Source: Senegalimassilia faecalis (GTDB taxonomy: Bacteria; Actinomycetota; Coriobacteriia; Coriobacteriales; Eggerthellaceae). From it: a stretch of DNA of 64,000 nt. Position numbers and translations under genes: made by a program. The notes under the pieces are model-generated. The model saw only the letters and a list, made by a program, of their open reading frames with translations, was not told the origin of the DNA and did no database searches. The first letter of the stretch is position 1; every line of letters begins with the position of its first letter. This document shows, in pieces, positions 19,196 through 27,552 of the stretch. The stretch is from the NCBI RefSeq assembly GCF_004135645.1, contig NZ_SDPW01000001.1, forward strand, positions 372,001-436,000. The letters run 5' to 3'.

Positions 19196-19669
19196 CTATT
19201 CGGCAGCGTTCTCGACCAGGGCGTCGACAGCAGCCTCGTCGGCAGCGGTAGCCTCGGGAGCGGCTTCGGCCTCAGCAGCGGCAGCGGTAGCAGCCTCGAG
19301 CTCGGCAGCCTTCTCAGCCTCGGCGGCAGCCTTCTTGGCGTACTCTTCAGCACGCTTGGCCTTAGCGGCGGCCTTAGCCTCGCGCTCGGCCTTCTTGGCG
19401 GCCTCGAGCTCAGCAGCCTTAGCGGCGCGCTCGGCCTTCTTGGCGGCCTCGCGAGCAGCCACCTGCTCCTTAGCGGCGCCGAACTTGTCGGCGAAGCGCT
19501 GGACGCGTCCGCCGGTGTCGACGAAGCGCTGCTGGCCGGTGTAGAACGGGTGGCACACGTTGCAGATGTCGATCTTCAGCTCAGGCTTCGTAGAACGAGT
19601 GGTGAACGTGTTGCCGCAGCTGCACTTGACGGTGCACTCCACGTACTCCGGATGGATTCCTTGTTTCAT
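19196..19669 (-). CDS. rpmE: Ribosomal protein L31 with a long Ala/Glu/Lys-rich C-terminal extension
   Basis: The first 70 residues are a canonical zinc-type bL31: [20 protein letters not shown], then [20 protein letters not shown]. The paired cysteines (C-x-C and C-x-x-C) bind zinc. After residue 70 there is an extension of about 85 residues built almost only from Ala, Glu and Lys, with a helical coiled-coil character, ending in an acidic Ala/Glu-rich stretch. Standard L31 is about 65-90 residues, so this one is twice normal size. The function of the tail is unknown. A hairpin in the leader suggests feedback control by L31. Confidence 0.95.
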   Translation of the reverse strand: MKQGIHPEYVECTVKCSCGNTFTTRSTKPELKIDICNVCHPFYTGQQRFVDTGGRVQRFADKFGAAKEQVAAREAAKKAERAAKAAELEAAKKAEREAKAAAKAKRAEEYAKKAAAEAEKAAELEAATAAAAEAEAAPEATAADEAAVDALVENAAE

Positions 19670-19675
19670 AGTCTG

Positions 19676-19735
19676 GTACTCCTTTTACCGTGCCTTGGTT
19701 TCCGACCAAGGCGGAAGACAAGCCTTTGCATAATA
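19676..19735 (-). promoter_or_regulatory. Candidate L31 autoregulatory leader with -10 element
   Basis: On the minus strand, a TATTAT -10-like element (about 19735-19730) is followed by a leader with the hairpin CCTTGGT-CGGAA-ACCAAGG (19712-19694) and then the AAAGGAG ribosome-binding site of rpmE. L31 leader motifs, including a Coriobacteria form, have been described as ribosomal-protein-binding structures; the match here is by position and a simple stem only. Confidence 0.5.
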
Positions 19736-19898
19736 ACACCGAACGCCGCGCCCGGCCAGAGCCAAGCGCGGCGTTCACAGGTTCTACGCTATTGCAACGG
19801 TTGTGGAATGCGAGCGAAGAAAGCTTCGCTCTCCCCCTGCGTCTGCCCAACCTTCGAAGCCTGGCGACATCGGGCGATTCCTACCATTTGTCAACAGA

Positions 19899-19933
19899 AA
19901 GCGGGACAAAGGGACTGTCCCTTTGTCCCGCTT
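19899..19933. repeat. Perfect 35-base palindrome (REP-like)
   Basis: AAGCGGGACAAAGGGAC at 19899-19915, one central base, then GTCCCTTTGTCCCGCTT at 19917-19933. It sits seven bases after the trigger factor stop, so it may be its terminator, but the near-zero loop is atypical for a terminator. The GGGACAAAGGGAC palindrome resembles small dispersed palindromic repeats seen in many bacterial genomes. The rest of 19670-19940 has no gene. Confidence 0.75.
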
Positions 19934-19940
19934 GCGGGCG

Positions 19941-21245
19941 CTATTCGGCGGCAGGCGCGGGCTGCTGGCCTTCGACGACGACGTTGGCGTGCTCGAGCAG
20001 CCAGCGGTTCGCCTTCAGGCGGCCGGCCGTTTCGCGCAGCACGAAGCCCTGGCCGTTGCCCTCCATCTGGCGACGCACAGTGGTGGGGTCGGCGGGGTTC
20101 ATGGCGCGGCATGCGGCCAGGATGTCCTCGTCGGTAAGGTCCATGTTCTCGTGGCGGAACAGCGCGTCAAGCGAGTAGCCCTGCACGAGCATCTGGCGCG
20201 CCTGCACCATGAGCATCATGCTGAACTGCTGGATGCCGCCCTGCATGGCCACGAACTCGTCGAACTGCACTCCCTGCTGCGCCAGCGAGCCCTTCACGTT
20301 CTGCATGAGCGTCTCGCGCATGGCCTCGTAGACCTCGTCGTCGATCTTGCCCGTAAAGCGGCTGCCCAGCTCGTCGGCGGCCAGGGACAGCTGCATCTCA
20401 CGGTACTGCGCCTGCTGCTCGGCAAGCAGGCTTTCGCGGATGGAGCCGCGCAGCGCGGCAGCGTCGCGCACCATGGGGATGTTCTTCGTCACCCATTCGT
20501 CGGTAAGCTCGGGCACTTCCTTGCACTGGCACTCCAGCACGGTGACGGTGCACTCGATAGGCTCGGCGCCCTCTTCAGCGCCCGGCACGTCGAAGCTGAA
20601 CGTCTTCGTGTCGCCCTCGGTCATGCCGATGAGGCTCTTCTCGAAGCCTTCGGGCAGAAGGTTCATGCCCATGATGTACGTGCGGCCCTCGGTGGACAGG
20701 TACTTGTGCGGCTGGCCGCCCTGCACGGCTTCCACTTTGATGCGCGCGGCGTCGTTCTCGCCAAGCGGATGCGGGTCGCAGCGCACGTACGTGGCGTAGC
20801 TTTCGAGCACCTGGCGCACCTGCTGGTCGACCTGCGCCTCGTCGAACTTGAACGCCGGCACGGTGATGGTGACCGGGTCGTAGCTGGTCAGCTCGTACTC
20901 GGGCTTCGGCGTGACGCGCAGCTTGAACTCGAACGTTTCGCCACGCTTGATCATGTTGCCCTCAAGGATGGGCTTGGGCGGATAGGCCGGGCACAGGTTG
21001 CGCTTGTCCACGGCGAACGGCACCAGGTAGTCGACGGCAAGCTGCTGCGACACCATGTCCAGGTTCACGATGCCAAGCTCTTCCTCGGCCACCTTCTCGG
21101 GCGTCTGGCCCGGGCCGACCTGCACGCCCATGTTCGCCAAAAACGAGTAGTGGGCCACGTTGAACGCCTGCGCCACCTCGGCCGTGGCGGCAACGGCCGT
21201 CAGCTCGTAGCGGCCGTCAGCAAGCTTCTTTTCGGTAACCTTCAT
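19941..21245 (-). CDS. tig: Trigger factor-like ribosome-associated chaperone
   Basis: This 434-residue protein has the trigger factor order: an N-terminal ribosome-binding domain (about 1-135), an FKBP-type peptidyl-prolyl isomerase domain (about 150-235; VEAVQGGQPHKYLSTEG to GFEKSLIGMTEGDTKTFSFD) and a helical C-terminal chaperone domain. The N-terminal ribosome-contact signature is weak, so the sequence is divergent. The ATG at 21245 (MKVTEKKLADGRYEL) starts the family homology and has GAAGGGGA upstream; a longer frame reaching 21500 is arginine- and alanine-rich and has no homology. It helps folding of nascent chains in the cytoplasm. Confidence 0.85.
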   Translation of the reverse strand: MKVTEKKLADGRYELTAVAATAEVAQAFNVAHYSFLANMGVQVGPGQTPEKVAEEELGIVNLDMVSQQLAVDYLVPFAVDKRNLCPAYPPKPILEGNMIKRGETFEFKLRVTPKPEYELTSYDPVTITVPAFKFDEAQVDQQVRQVLESYATYVRCDPHPLGENDAARIKVEAVQGGQPHKYLSTEGRTYIMGMNLLPEGFEKSLIGMTEGDTKTFSFDVPGAEEGAEPIECTVTVLECQCKEVPELTDEWVTKNIPMVRDAAALRGSIRESLLAEQQAQYREMQLSLAADELGSRFTGKIDDEVYEAMRETLMQNVKGSLAQQGVQFDEFVAMQGGIQQFSMMLMVQARQMLVQGYSLDALFRHENMDLTDEDILAACRAMNPADPTTVRRQMEGNGQGFVLRETAGRLKANRWLLEHANVVVEGQQPAPAAE

Positions 21246-21515
21246 TGGGAATCCCCTTCTGATTGTAAAAACGCACTGAGCGGTATTGTAACGCAAGCGC
21301 GCGAAGCGCAACGCGGGCCTTTCGAGCGGTATGCAAGCGTGCGGGGCGCGCACAGCCCGATGCGCGCGGCCCGCCCCATGCGCGCGCCTGGCGCGGCGAA
21401 GGCGGTTCGCGGCCTGCCGCACGTCTGGCCGCCTGGCTTGCGCACGCACACTGCGACGCGCGTGCCAAACGGATCCTGCCGCGCTCAGGGCGCAGAGCAT
21501 TCCGCGCGCCCTTCC

Positions 21516-24500
21516 CTATTCGTTGGACTTCAGGCTTTCCACCATGTTGATGCGGCGCAGCTTCTTGCGCATGGCCACCGCCACGATAAGCGAGAACAGC
21601 AGCGTGAGCGCGAACGCGATGACGAAGCTGGCGGCGTGGATGTCGCGGCCGAACATGACCTGGTCCACTTCGGCCGTGGTGATGACGAAGCCCTCCATGA
21701 CGACGCCGAGCAGCATGCCCACCACGGCGCCGATGACGGAAAGCAGCATGGTTTCGCGGAAGATGTAGGCGTCCACTTCGCGCGGCGTGAAGCCGAGCAC
21801 CTTAAGCGTGGCGATTTCGCGAGCTCGCTCGGTGATGTTGATGTTCGTGAGGTTGTACAGCACCACGAACGCCAGCAGCGCCGCGGCCACCACCAGCACC
21901 ACCACCACGCTGTCGACCGTTTTCAGCATGGTGCGGTAGCTGTCGATCGTCTCGTCGTTGTACGTGACCGTTTTCACGTCGTCAAGCGCCAGCGTATCGT
22001 CCGAGAACGCATCGCGGTCGGCGCCGTCGGGCAGACTGGCATACACGGTGGAGAAGCTGGGCGAGCTGCCCATCATGTCCTGGTATACCTGCGCCGTAAC
22101 GTACGCGTACTGACTGACGTAGTTCTCCATGATGCCGGCTACGCGCACATCGTACGGCTGTCCCACCAGGTTGCCGATGTCGTCCTCGTCGTACAGCTGC
22201 ACGGTGTCGCCCACGGCCACGCCAAGCTGGCGCGCCAGCTTTTCGCTGATGATGGCCCCTTCGCCGTCAAGCTGCAGCGGCGTTTGCCCCACGCGCGTGC
22301 GCATGGTGACGAACTGCTGCAGCGCTGCGGCGTCTTGGGCCACCACGAACTCCACGCGATGCTCGGTGCCCGTGTCGGGCGCGACTGCGATATCGTTGCC
22401 CGTGGACACCCACGTGAACGCGTCGGTTTCGCCGTCCACCACCGCGGCCAGGTTGTCCTTGGCGTCCTGGCTAGCTTCAGGGTCCATACGCACGATGGTG
22501 TTGAAGTGATAGATCTCGCCGTACTGCTTATCGATGATGTCGTTGATGGCGTTTTGCAGGCCCAGACCCGTCAGCAGCAGCGCCGTGCAGCCTGCAATGC
22601 CCACGGTTGCCATGAAGAAGCGCCGCTTGTAGCGGAACAGGTTGCGCGCCGTGACCTTCCAGCTAAACGACATGCGGCGCCACAGCGGGCGGATGCGCTC
22701 AAGCAGGATGCGCTTGCCCGCTTTCGGCGCGCGCGGCAGCATCAGCGACGCGGGGCCCTCGCGCAGCGTGGCCGCCGCCGCGAACCATGTGGCCGCCACG
22801 GTGATGCCCACGCCCAGACCGGCCGCCGCAGCCGCGATGCCCGAATCGATGGGCGTCGGCGCGCACGGCACCTGGTACATGATGGAGTACGCCTTCATGA
22901 TGAACCACGGCAGGAACTGGCTGAGCAGCGCGATGCCCACCACGGCGCCGGCGCCTGAAGCCACCACGGCGTAGATGAGGTATTTCGACGTGATGCGCGC
23001 GCCCGAATAGCCCAGCGCTTTGAACGTGCCGATGAGCACGCGCTCCTCCTCGACCATACGCGTCATGGTGGTCAGCGAAACCAGGGCCGCCACCAGGAAG
23101 AACATGAACGGGAACACCTGGGCTATCTGGTCGATGCGCCCGGCATCGGAGCGGAAGCTTTCAGCGCCAAGGTTCTTCGTGCGGTCAAGCACGTACACGC
23201 TGGCGTCTTTGTCGGCGATGGCGTCGATATCAGCCTGCGCGCTTGCCAGCTGCGCTTCGGCGTCGGCGAACTGGGCCTGCGCATCGGCGCGGCGCTCGTC
23301 AAGCTGCGCTTGCCCATCCTGATATTCCGCCAGGCCGCTTTCGTATTCCGCGCGGCCCTGCTCATAGCTTTGCTGGCCCGCCGCGTATTGCTGGCGGCCC
23401 GAGGCCAGCTGCGCCGCGGCGACGTCAAGCTGCTGCTGCGCGCTATCAAGCTGGGCTTGCGCGGCAGACAGCTGGGCCTGCGCTTGGGCGCGTTGGGCGT
23501 CAAGTTCGGCCTGCCCGGCGGCCAACTGGTCGGGAACACCGGCCGTTTGCGCATCGATCTGCGCGATGGCCGCCTCAAGCTGCGCGGCCACGTCGGCCAG
23601 CTGCGCGGCGCGCGCCTGCTCAAGCTGCACTTCTAGCTGGCTGCGCTGCGCCATGGCGGCGTTGTACTGCGTCTGGGCTTCGTCAAGCTGCGCCTGGGCC
23701 TGCGCCAGCGATTGCTGCGCTTGCGCACGCTGGGCGTCAAGCTGCTGCTGGCCGCTTTCCTGCTGCGCGCGCCCATCGGCCAGCTGCTGCGCGCCCGCAT
23801 CAAGCTGGGCCTGGCTGCTGGAAAGCTGCGCGGCGGCGCTGGACAGCTGGGCCGCCGCATCGTCAAGCTGCCCGCGCGCGTCGTCTAGCTGGGCCTGCGC
23901 ATCGTCAAGCTGGGCTTCGGCATCGCGTTTCTGGTCCTCGAACTCGGCGCGCTTGTCGTCAAGTTCGCGCTGCGCGGTTTCCTGCAACCCCGCGATACGG
24001 GACGCGGACAAGTCGCCTGCAATCTCGTTCAGGCGCTGCTGCACCTCGTCGACGCGTTGCTGATAGGCGTCGCTTGACCACTGCTGGTCCTTCGCGCCGT
24101 CAACGGTGACGAACGCTTCCGTATAAGGGTAATCAGCACTGAACGCGCCGGGTGCCACGTACACGTACGACGTCAGCTCACCCGAACCCAGCGATGTCGA
24201 GCCCGTGTTCGTGGAGCACGTGTAGTACGACGAGCGCACGAACCCAGTGACGGTGAAGCGCTTCACGGCGAACACGTCGTCAAGATCGGCAGTGCCCTCA
24301 ATAAGCTCGACGGTGTCGCCGATGCGCACGTCGTTCGACGACACGGTGTCGGCGGACAGCAGGCATTCGCTATCCGTTTCAGGCCAAGTGCCCGAAACCA
24401 GGATGGGCCGATTGATGTAGTCGTTATCAGAAGATTGCACGTGCAGCCCGTCGTCGCACGTACTTGCGCGCGCGGCGTCCATATCAAGCGAATGGTAGCG

Positions 24501-24809
24501 CAGCGTGTACTGCACGCCGTCCACCGACGAGATGGCGTCCGCCTCGTAAGCTGGCATAACGCCCGACACGCCGTCGACCGCGCGAACCTGATCGATTTCG
24601 GAATCCGTCAGGCCCAGCGAGCCCACCACGCGCACATCGCACAGGTTCGTGGCGTCGTAGTACTGCTCGCCCGCCAGGCGCATGTCGGGCCCCGTCATGC
24701 GCAGGCCGGCATAGAACCCACAGCCAAGCGCTGCCATAACGGCGATGGCCAGAAAGCGCCCCCACGATTTCGTGATGGAGCGCAGCACCTCTTTCGAAAA
24801 CGCGCGCAT
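21516..24809 (-). CDS. FtsX-like ABC permease with a very long extracytoplasmic coiled coil
   Basis: The 1097-residue membrane protein begins with a transmembrane segment (SWGRFLAIAVMAALGCGFYAG, about 17-37). An extracytoplasmic region of about 500 residues follows, including a long Gln/Ala/Asp heptad-like repeat (about 265-530; AQLDDAQAQLDDARGQLDDA). It then has the first FtsX domain (about 565-690), a second signal-anchor-like segment, another extracytoplasmic domain and a C-terminal FtsX domain with three more membrane helices. This duplicated FtsX layout belongs to the MacB/FtsEX superfamily, which transmits ATPase motion across the membrane rather than translocating small solutes. Its ATPase gene is three bases upstream. 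Substrate is unknown; lipoprotein, peptide or mechanotransmission roles are possible. Confidence 0.88.
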   Translation of the reverse strand: MRAFSKEVLRSITKSWGRFLAIAVMAALGCGFYAGLRMTGPDMRLAGEQYYDATNLCDVRVVGSLGLTDSEIDQVRAVDGVSGVMPAYEADAISSVDGVQYTLRYHSLDMDAARASTCDDGLHVQSSDNDYINRPILVSGTWPETDSECLLSADTVSSNDVRIGDTVELIEGTADLDDVFAVKRFTVTGFVRSSYYTCSTNTGSTSLGSGELTSYVYVAPGAFSADYPYTEAFVTVDGAKDQQWSSDAYQQRVDEVQQRLNEIAGDLSASRIAGLQETAQRELDDKRAEFEDQKRDAEAQLDDAQAQLDDARGQLDDAAAQLSSAAAQLSSSQAQLDAGAQQLADGRAQQESGQQQLDAQRAQAQQSLAQAQAQLDEAQTQYNAAMAQRSQLEVQLEQARAAQLADVAAQLEAAIAQIDAQTAGVPDQLAAGQAELDAQRAQAQAQLSAAQAQLDSAQQQLDVAAAQLASGRQQYAAGQQSYEQGRAEYESGLAEYQDGQAQLDERRADAQAQFADAEAQLASAQADIDAIADKDASVYVLDRTKNLGAESFRSDAGRIDQIAQVFPFMFFLVAALVSLTTMTRMVEEERVLIGTFKALGYSGARITSKYLIYAVVASGAGAVVGIALLSQFLPWFIMKAYSIMYQVPCAPTPIDSGIAAAAAGLGVGITVAATWFAAAATLREGPASLMLPRAPKAGKRILLERIRPLWRRMSFSWKVTARNLFRYKRRFFMATVGIAGCTALLLTGLGLQNAINDIIDKQYGEIYHFNTIVRMDPEASQDAKDNLAAVVDGETDAFTWVSTGNDIAVAPDTGTEHRVEFVVAQDAAALQQFVTMRTRVGQTPLQLDGEGAIISEKLARQLGVAVGDTVQLYDEDDIGNLVGQPYDVRVAGIMENYVSQYAYVTAQVYQDMMGSSPSFSTVYASLPDGADRDAFSDDTLALDDVKTVTYNDETIDSYRTMLKTVDSVVVVLVVAAALLAFVVLYNLTNINITERAREIATLKVLGFTPREVDAYIFRETMLLSVIGAVVGMLLGVVMEGFVITTAEVDQVMFGRDIHAASFVIAFALTLLFSLIVAVAMRKKLRRINMVESLKSNE

Positions 24810-24812
24810 GCC

Positions 24813-25514
24813 CTACCACTCCAGCGTTTCGGCCGAAGCGGGATGCGGGTTCACCTGCATGCTGGCCACCCGGCCTTCGCGCACATGGATGACGCGGTCG
24901 GCAATAGCTGCGAACGCAGAGTTGTGCGTGATAAGCACCACCGTCTTCCCCGTGTTGAGGCACGTGTCTTGCAGAAGCTTCAAGATGGCCTTGCCCGTTT
25001 TGAAGTCAAGCGCGCCGGTGGGTTCGTCGGCTAGCAGCAGCTTGGGGTTTTTCGCCAACGCGCGCGCGATGGCCACGCGCTGCTGTTCGCCGCCGGAAAG
25101 CTGCGCCGGGAAGTTGTCCATGCGATGCGCCAGGCCCACCTGCGCAAGCACTTCGGCCGCGTCAAGCGGGTGCGGGCAGATCTGGCTTGCCAGCTCAACG
25201 TTCTCAAGCGCCGTGAGGTTTTGCACCAGGTTGTAGAACTGGAACACGAATCCAATGTCAAGCCGGCGGTACTGCGTCAGCTGCTTCTCGTTGAACGTGC
25301 TGATTTCGCGCCCGTCAAGCACGATAGAGCCCGAGGTGCACGAGTCCATGCCGCCAAGCATGTTCAGCAACGTGGTTTTGCCGGCGCCCGAAGGCCCTAC
25401 CACCACCACGAACTCGCCGCGTTCGCACGAAAACGTCATGCCGTCGGCGGCGGCCACCTCGACCTCGCCCATCTTGTAGACCTTGCGCACATCATTGAAT
25501 TCTACGAACGCCAT
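24813..25514 (-). CDS. ABC transporter ATP-binding protein (MacB/LolD type)
   Basis: This 233-residue cytoplasmic ATPase powers the adjacent FtsX-like permease. It shows Walker A VGPSGAGKTTLLNMLGG (about 36-52), the Q-loop FVFQFYNLVQNLTALENVEL, the ABC signature LSGGEQQRVAIARAL, Walker B LLLADEPTGALD and the switch histidine in VLITHNS. It is the typical LolD/MacB/SalX subgroup length. I placed the start at 25514 (MAFVEFNDV); an ATG three codons upstream is also possible. It stops three bases before the permease start, so the two are cotranscribed. Confidence 0.93.
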   Translation of the reverse strand: MAFVEFNDVRKVYKMGEVEVAAADGMTFSCERGEFVVVVGPSGAGKTTLLNMLGGMDSCTSGSIVLDGREISTFNEKQLTQYRRLDIGFVFQFYNLVQNLTALENVELASQICPHPLDAAEVLAQVGLAHRMDNFPAQLSGGEQQRVAIARALAKNPKLLLADEPTGALDFKTGKAILKLLQDTCLNTGKTVVLITHNSAFAAIADRVIHVREGRVASMQVNPHPASAETLEW

Positions 25515-25560
25515 GGCACCCACCCGTTCATTCGCCAGCTGTGTTTATAGCTGATTATAC

Positions 25561-25591
25561 AAAAAAGCGCCCCGGGGGTTCCGGGGCGCTT
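25561..25591 (-). terminator. Strong terminator of the ribosomal protein operon
   Basis: AAGCGCCCCGG at 25565-25575 pairs with CCGGGGCGCTT at 25581-25591; on the minus strand the stem is followed by TTTTTT. It lies 35 bases after the rplW stop and therefore ends the operon there. Confidence 0.92.
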
Positions 25592-25626
25592 ATCAAGTTA
25601 AGCGTAAAGCTTCAGCCAACGGCAGC

Positions 25627-25914
25627 TTAGTTAGCGCCGAACAGCTCGATGGTATCGCCTTCCTTGAGTGTGACCATAGCCTTCTTCCAGGTACGGGTCA
25701 GACCCTTCTGGTAGCGAACGCGCTTCGGCTTCGGCTTGACGTTGAGGGTGTTCACCTTGACCACGGAGACGTTGAAGATGGCCTCGATAGCCTGGCGGAT
25801 CTCAACCTTGTTGGAGTCCTTGGCCACCTCGAAGGTGTACACGTTGTTCTCCATCTGGTCGTAGCTGTGCTCCGTCACGATAGGACGGATGATGACCTCG
25901 CGGGGATCCTTCAT
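25627..25914 (-). CDS. rplW: Ribosomal protein L23
   Basis: This 95-residue 50S protein uL23 lines the exit of the peptide tunnel, where trigger factor and SRP dock. Recognisable blocks are VIIRPIVTEHSYDQMENNVYTFEV and VNTLNVKPKPKRVRYQKG. Its ATG at 25914 overlaps the rplD stop by one base (TAATG), the normal translational coupling in S10 operons; the longer open frame upstream is an overlap with rplD. Unusually it is the last gene before a terminator, where rplB would normally follow. Confidence 0.96.
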   Translation of the reverse strand: MKDPREVIIRPIVTEHSYDQMENNVYTFEVAKDSNKVEIRQAIEAIFNVSVVKVNTLNVKPKPKRVRYQKGLTRTWKKAMVTLKEGDTIELFGAN

Positions 25915-26540
25915 TATGCGAGCACCTCCTCGATGCGCTTCAGGGCCTCGGCGGTGAACACCAGCTGCTTGTTGTCGAGCAGCTCGTAGGTGTTGGCCTC
26001 GGCGACGGGCAGAACGTTGACCTTCTCCAGGTTGCGGAAGGACAGCCACGTGGTGACGTCCTCGTTGCCGATGACGAGCGTGGTGCGCTGACCCTCAAAG
26101 CCCATGGCCTGGATGAACGCCTTGGCGTCCTTCGTGCGGGGCTTCTCGAAGTTGAAGCCGTCCACCACGGTGAACTGGCCGTCGGCCAGCTTCGCGGACA
26201 GAGCGGAGCGCATGGCCAGCTTGACTTCCTTGTTGTTCACGCGGAAGGCGTAGCTGCGGGGATGCGGACCGAACACGGTGCCGCCGCCGCGCCACTGAGG
26301 GGAGCGGATGGAGCCCTGGCGGGCACGACCGGTGCCCTTCTGGCGCCACGGCTTCTTGCCGCCGCCGCGGACGTTGCCGCGGGTAAGGGTGTTGCTGGTG
26401 CCGGCACGCCAAGACGCACGCTGAGCGCGCACAACCTGGTGCATGACGGGCACGTTCGGCTCGATGCCGAACACGGAAGCGGAAAGCTCGGCGTCGCCGG
26501 CCTTCTTACCGCTTGCGTCCTTGATCTCGATAGTCGTCAT
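25914..26540 (-). CDS. rplD: Ribosomal protein L4
   Basis: This 208-residue 50S protein uL4 has the extended loop rich in Gly/Arg ([20 protein letters not shown], about 63-82) that reaches the tunnel wall, followed by [14 protein letters not shown]. The order rplC-rplD-rplW is the conserved S10 operon order. In several bacteria L4 also represses this operon; no leader for this is recognised here. Confidence 0.97.
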   Translation of the reverse strand: MTTIEIKDASGKKAGDAELSASVFGIEPNVPVMHQVVRAQRASWRAGTSNTLTRGNVRGGGKKPWRQKGTGRARQGSIRSPQWRGGGTVFGPHPRSYAFRVNNKEVKLAMRSALSAKLADGQFTVVDGFNFEKPRTKDAKAFIQAMGFEGQRTTLVIGNEDVTTWLSFRNLEKVNVLPVAEANTYELLDNKQLVFTAEALKRIEEVLA

Positions 26541-26571
26541 GGTAGTAGAAACTCCTTATAGATAGTCCAGG

Positions 26572-27192
26572 TTACGCCATGCGCACGCGCACGATGCCGT
26601 TCTTGCCGCCGGGGATGGCGCCCTTGACCAGGATCAGGTTCTGCTCCTCGTCGACGCGCATGACGGTCAGGTTCTTCACGGTAACCGTGTCGCAGCCCAT
26701 GTGACCAGGCATGCGCAGGCCCTTCAGCACGCGGGAAGGCGTGGCGCACATGCCCACGGAACCGGGAGCACGATGGAAGTGAGCACCATGGCCACCCGGA
26801 CCACCGGCGAAGCCGTAGCGCTTCATAACGCCGGCGAAGCCCTTACCCTTGGAAGTACCGGTGACGTCGACCTTCTTCACGTCGGCGAAAGCCGCCACGG
26901 TCTGCTGGTCGCCCGGCTTGTACTCGGCAGCGTCCTCGACGCGAACCTCACGCAGATAGCGGGTCGGCTCGACGCCCTGCTTGGCGAAATGGCCGCCCAT
27001 GGGCTTGTTAACCTTCTTCGCCTTGATGGCGCCAAAGCCCAGCTGCACAGCCTCGTAGCCGTCGGTGGCCTTCGTCTTGACCTGGCACACCGTGTTCGGC
27101 TCGGCCTGGATCACGGTCACGGGGATGAGCTTGTCCTCCTCGTTGAAGATCTGGGTCATGCCGATTTTCTTACCATAAATTGCGTTAATCAT
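26572..27192 (-). CDS. rplC: Ribosomal protein L3
   Basis: The 206-residue 50S protein uL3 is an early assembly protein near the peptidyl transferase centre. It starts with [28 protein letters not shown] and contains the conserved [17 protein letters not shown] and [17 protein letters not shown] blocks; the glutamine methylated by PrmB in other bacteria would lie in this central loop. It lies 13 bases after rpsJ. Confidence 0.97.
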   Translation of the reverse strand: MINAIYGKKIGMTQIFNEEDKLIPVTVIQAEPNTVCQVKTKATDGYEAVQLGFGAIKAKKVNKPMGGHFAKQGVEPTRYLREVRVEDAAEYKPGDQQTVAAFADVKKVDVTGTSKGKGFAGVMKRYGFAGGPGGHGAHFHRAPGSVGMCATPSRVLKGLRMPGHMGCDTVTVKNLTVMRVDEEQNLILVKGAIPGGKNGIVRVRMA

Positions 27193-27205
27193 TCGTTGAC
27201 ACCCC

Positions 27206-27520
27206 TTACAGCTTGATCTCGATGTCGACGCCGGCAGGGAGATCCAGACGCATCAGGGAGTCCACCGTGTTCGGGGTGGGCTCGAGGATGTCGATCAGGC
27301 GCTTGTGAGTGCGCATCTCGAACTGCTCGCGCGAATCCTTGTCCACATGGGGGCCCTTGACGACGGTGAACAGGTTGCGCTCCGTCGGCAGCGGGATGGG
27401 ACCGGACACCTTGGCACCCGTCTTCTGAGCGGTATCGACGATGAGCTTCGTGGACTGGTCCACGATCTCATGATCGTATCCCTTGAGGCGGATGCGAATC
27501 TTCTGATTAGCCACTTTCAT
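27206..27520 (-). CDS. rpsJ: Ribosomal protein S10
   Basis: This 104-residue 30S protein uS10 also pairs with NusB in antitermination. It has the family start [19 protein letters not shown] and the block [20 protein letters not shown]. It lies 32 bases after fusA with no tuf gene between, so the str and S10 gene groups are joined directly. Confidence 0.97.
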   Translation of the reverse strand: MKVANQKIRIRLKGYDHEIVDQSTKLIVDTAQKTGAKVSGPIPLPTERNLFTVVKGPHVDKDSREQFEMRTHKRLIDILEPTPNTVDSLMRLDLPAGVDIEIKL

Positions 27521-27552
27521 TTCCTCCGTTAAGCTTTCGGACGAGCGACGCC

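Noticed and set aside
19803-22958. A plus-strand open frame of more than 1000 codons opposite trigger factor and the FtsX-like permease
   Set aside because: It is an antisense frame caused by high GC. Its composition (His/Arg/Val-rich) matches no family, while both minus-strand genes are well recognised.
23130-24010. Repeats in the permease gene as a DNA tandem repeat or mobile element
   Set aside because: The periodicity follows Ala/Gln/Leu/Asp heptads at codon level and fits a coding coiled coil.
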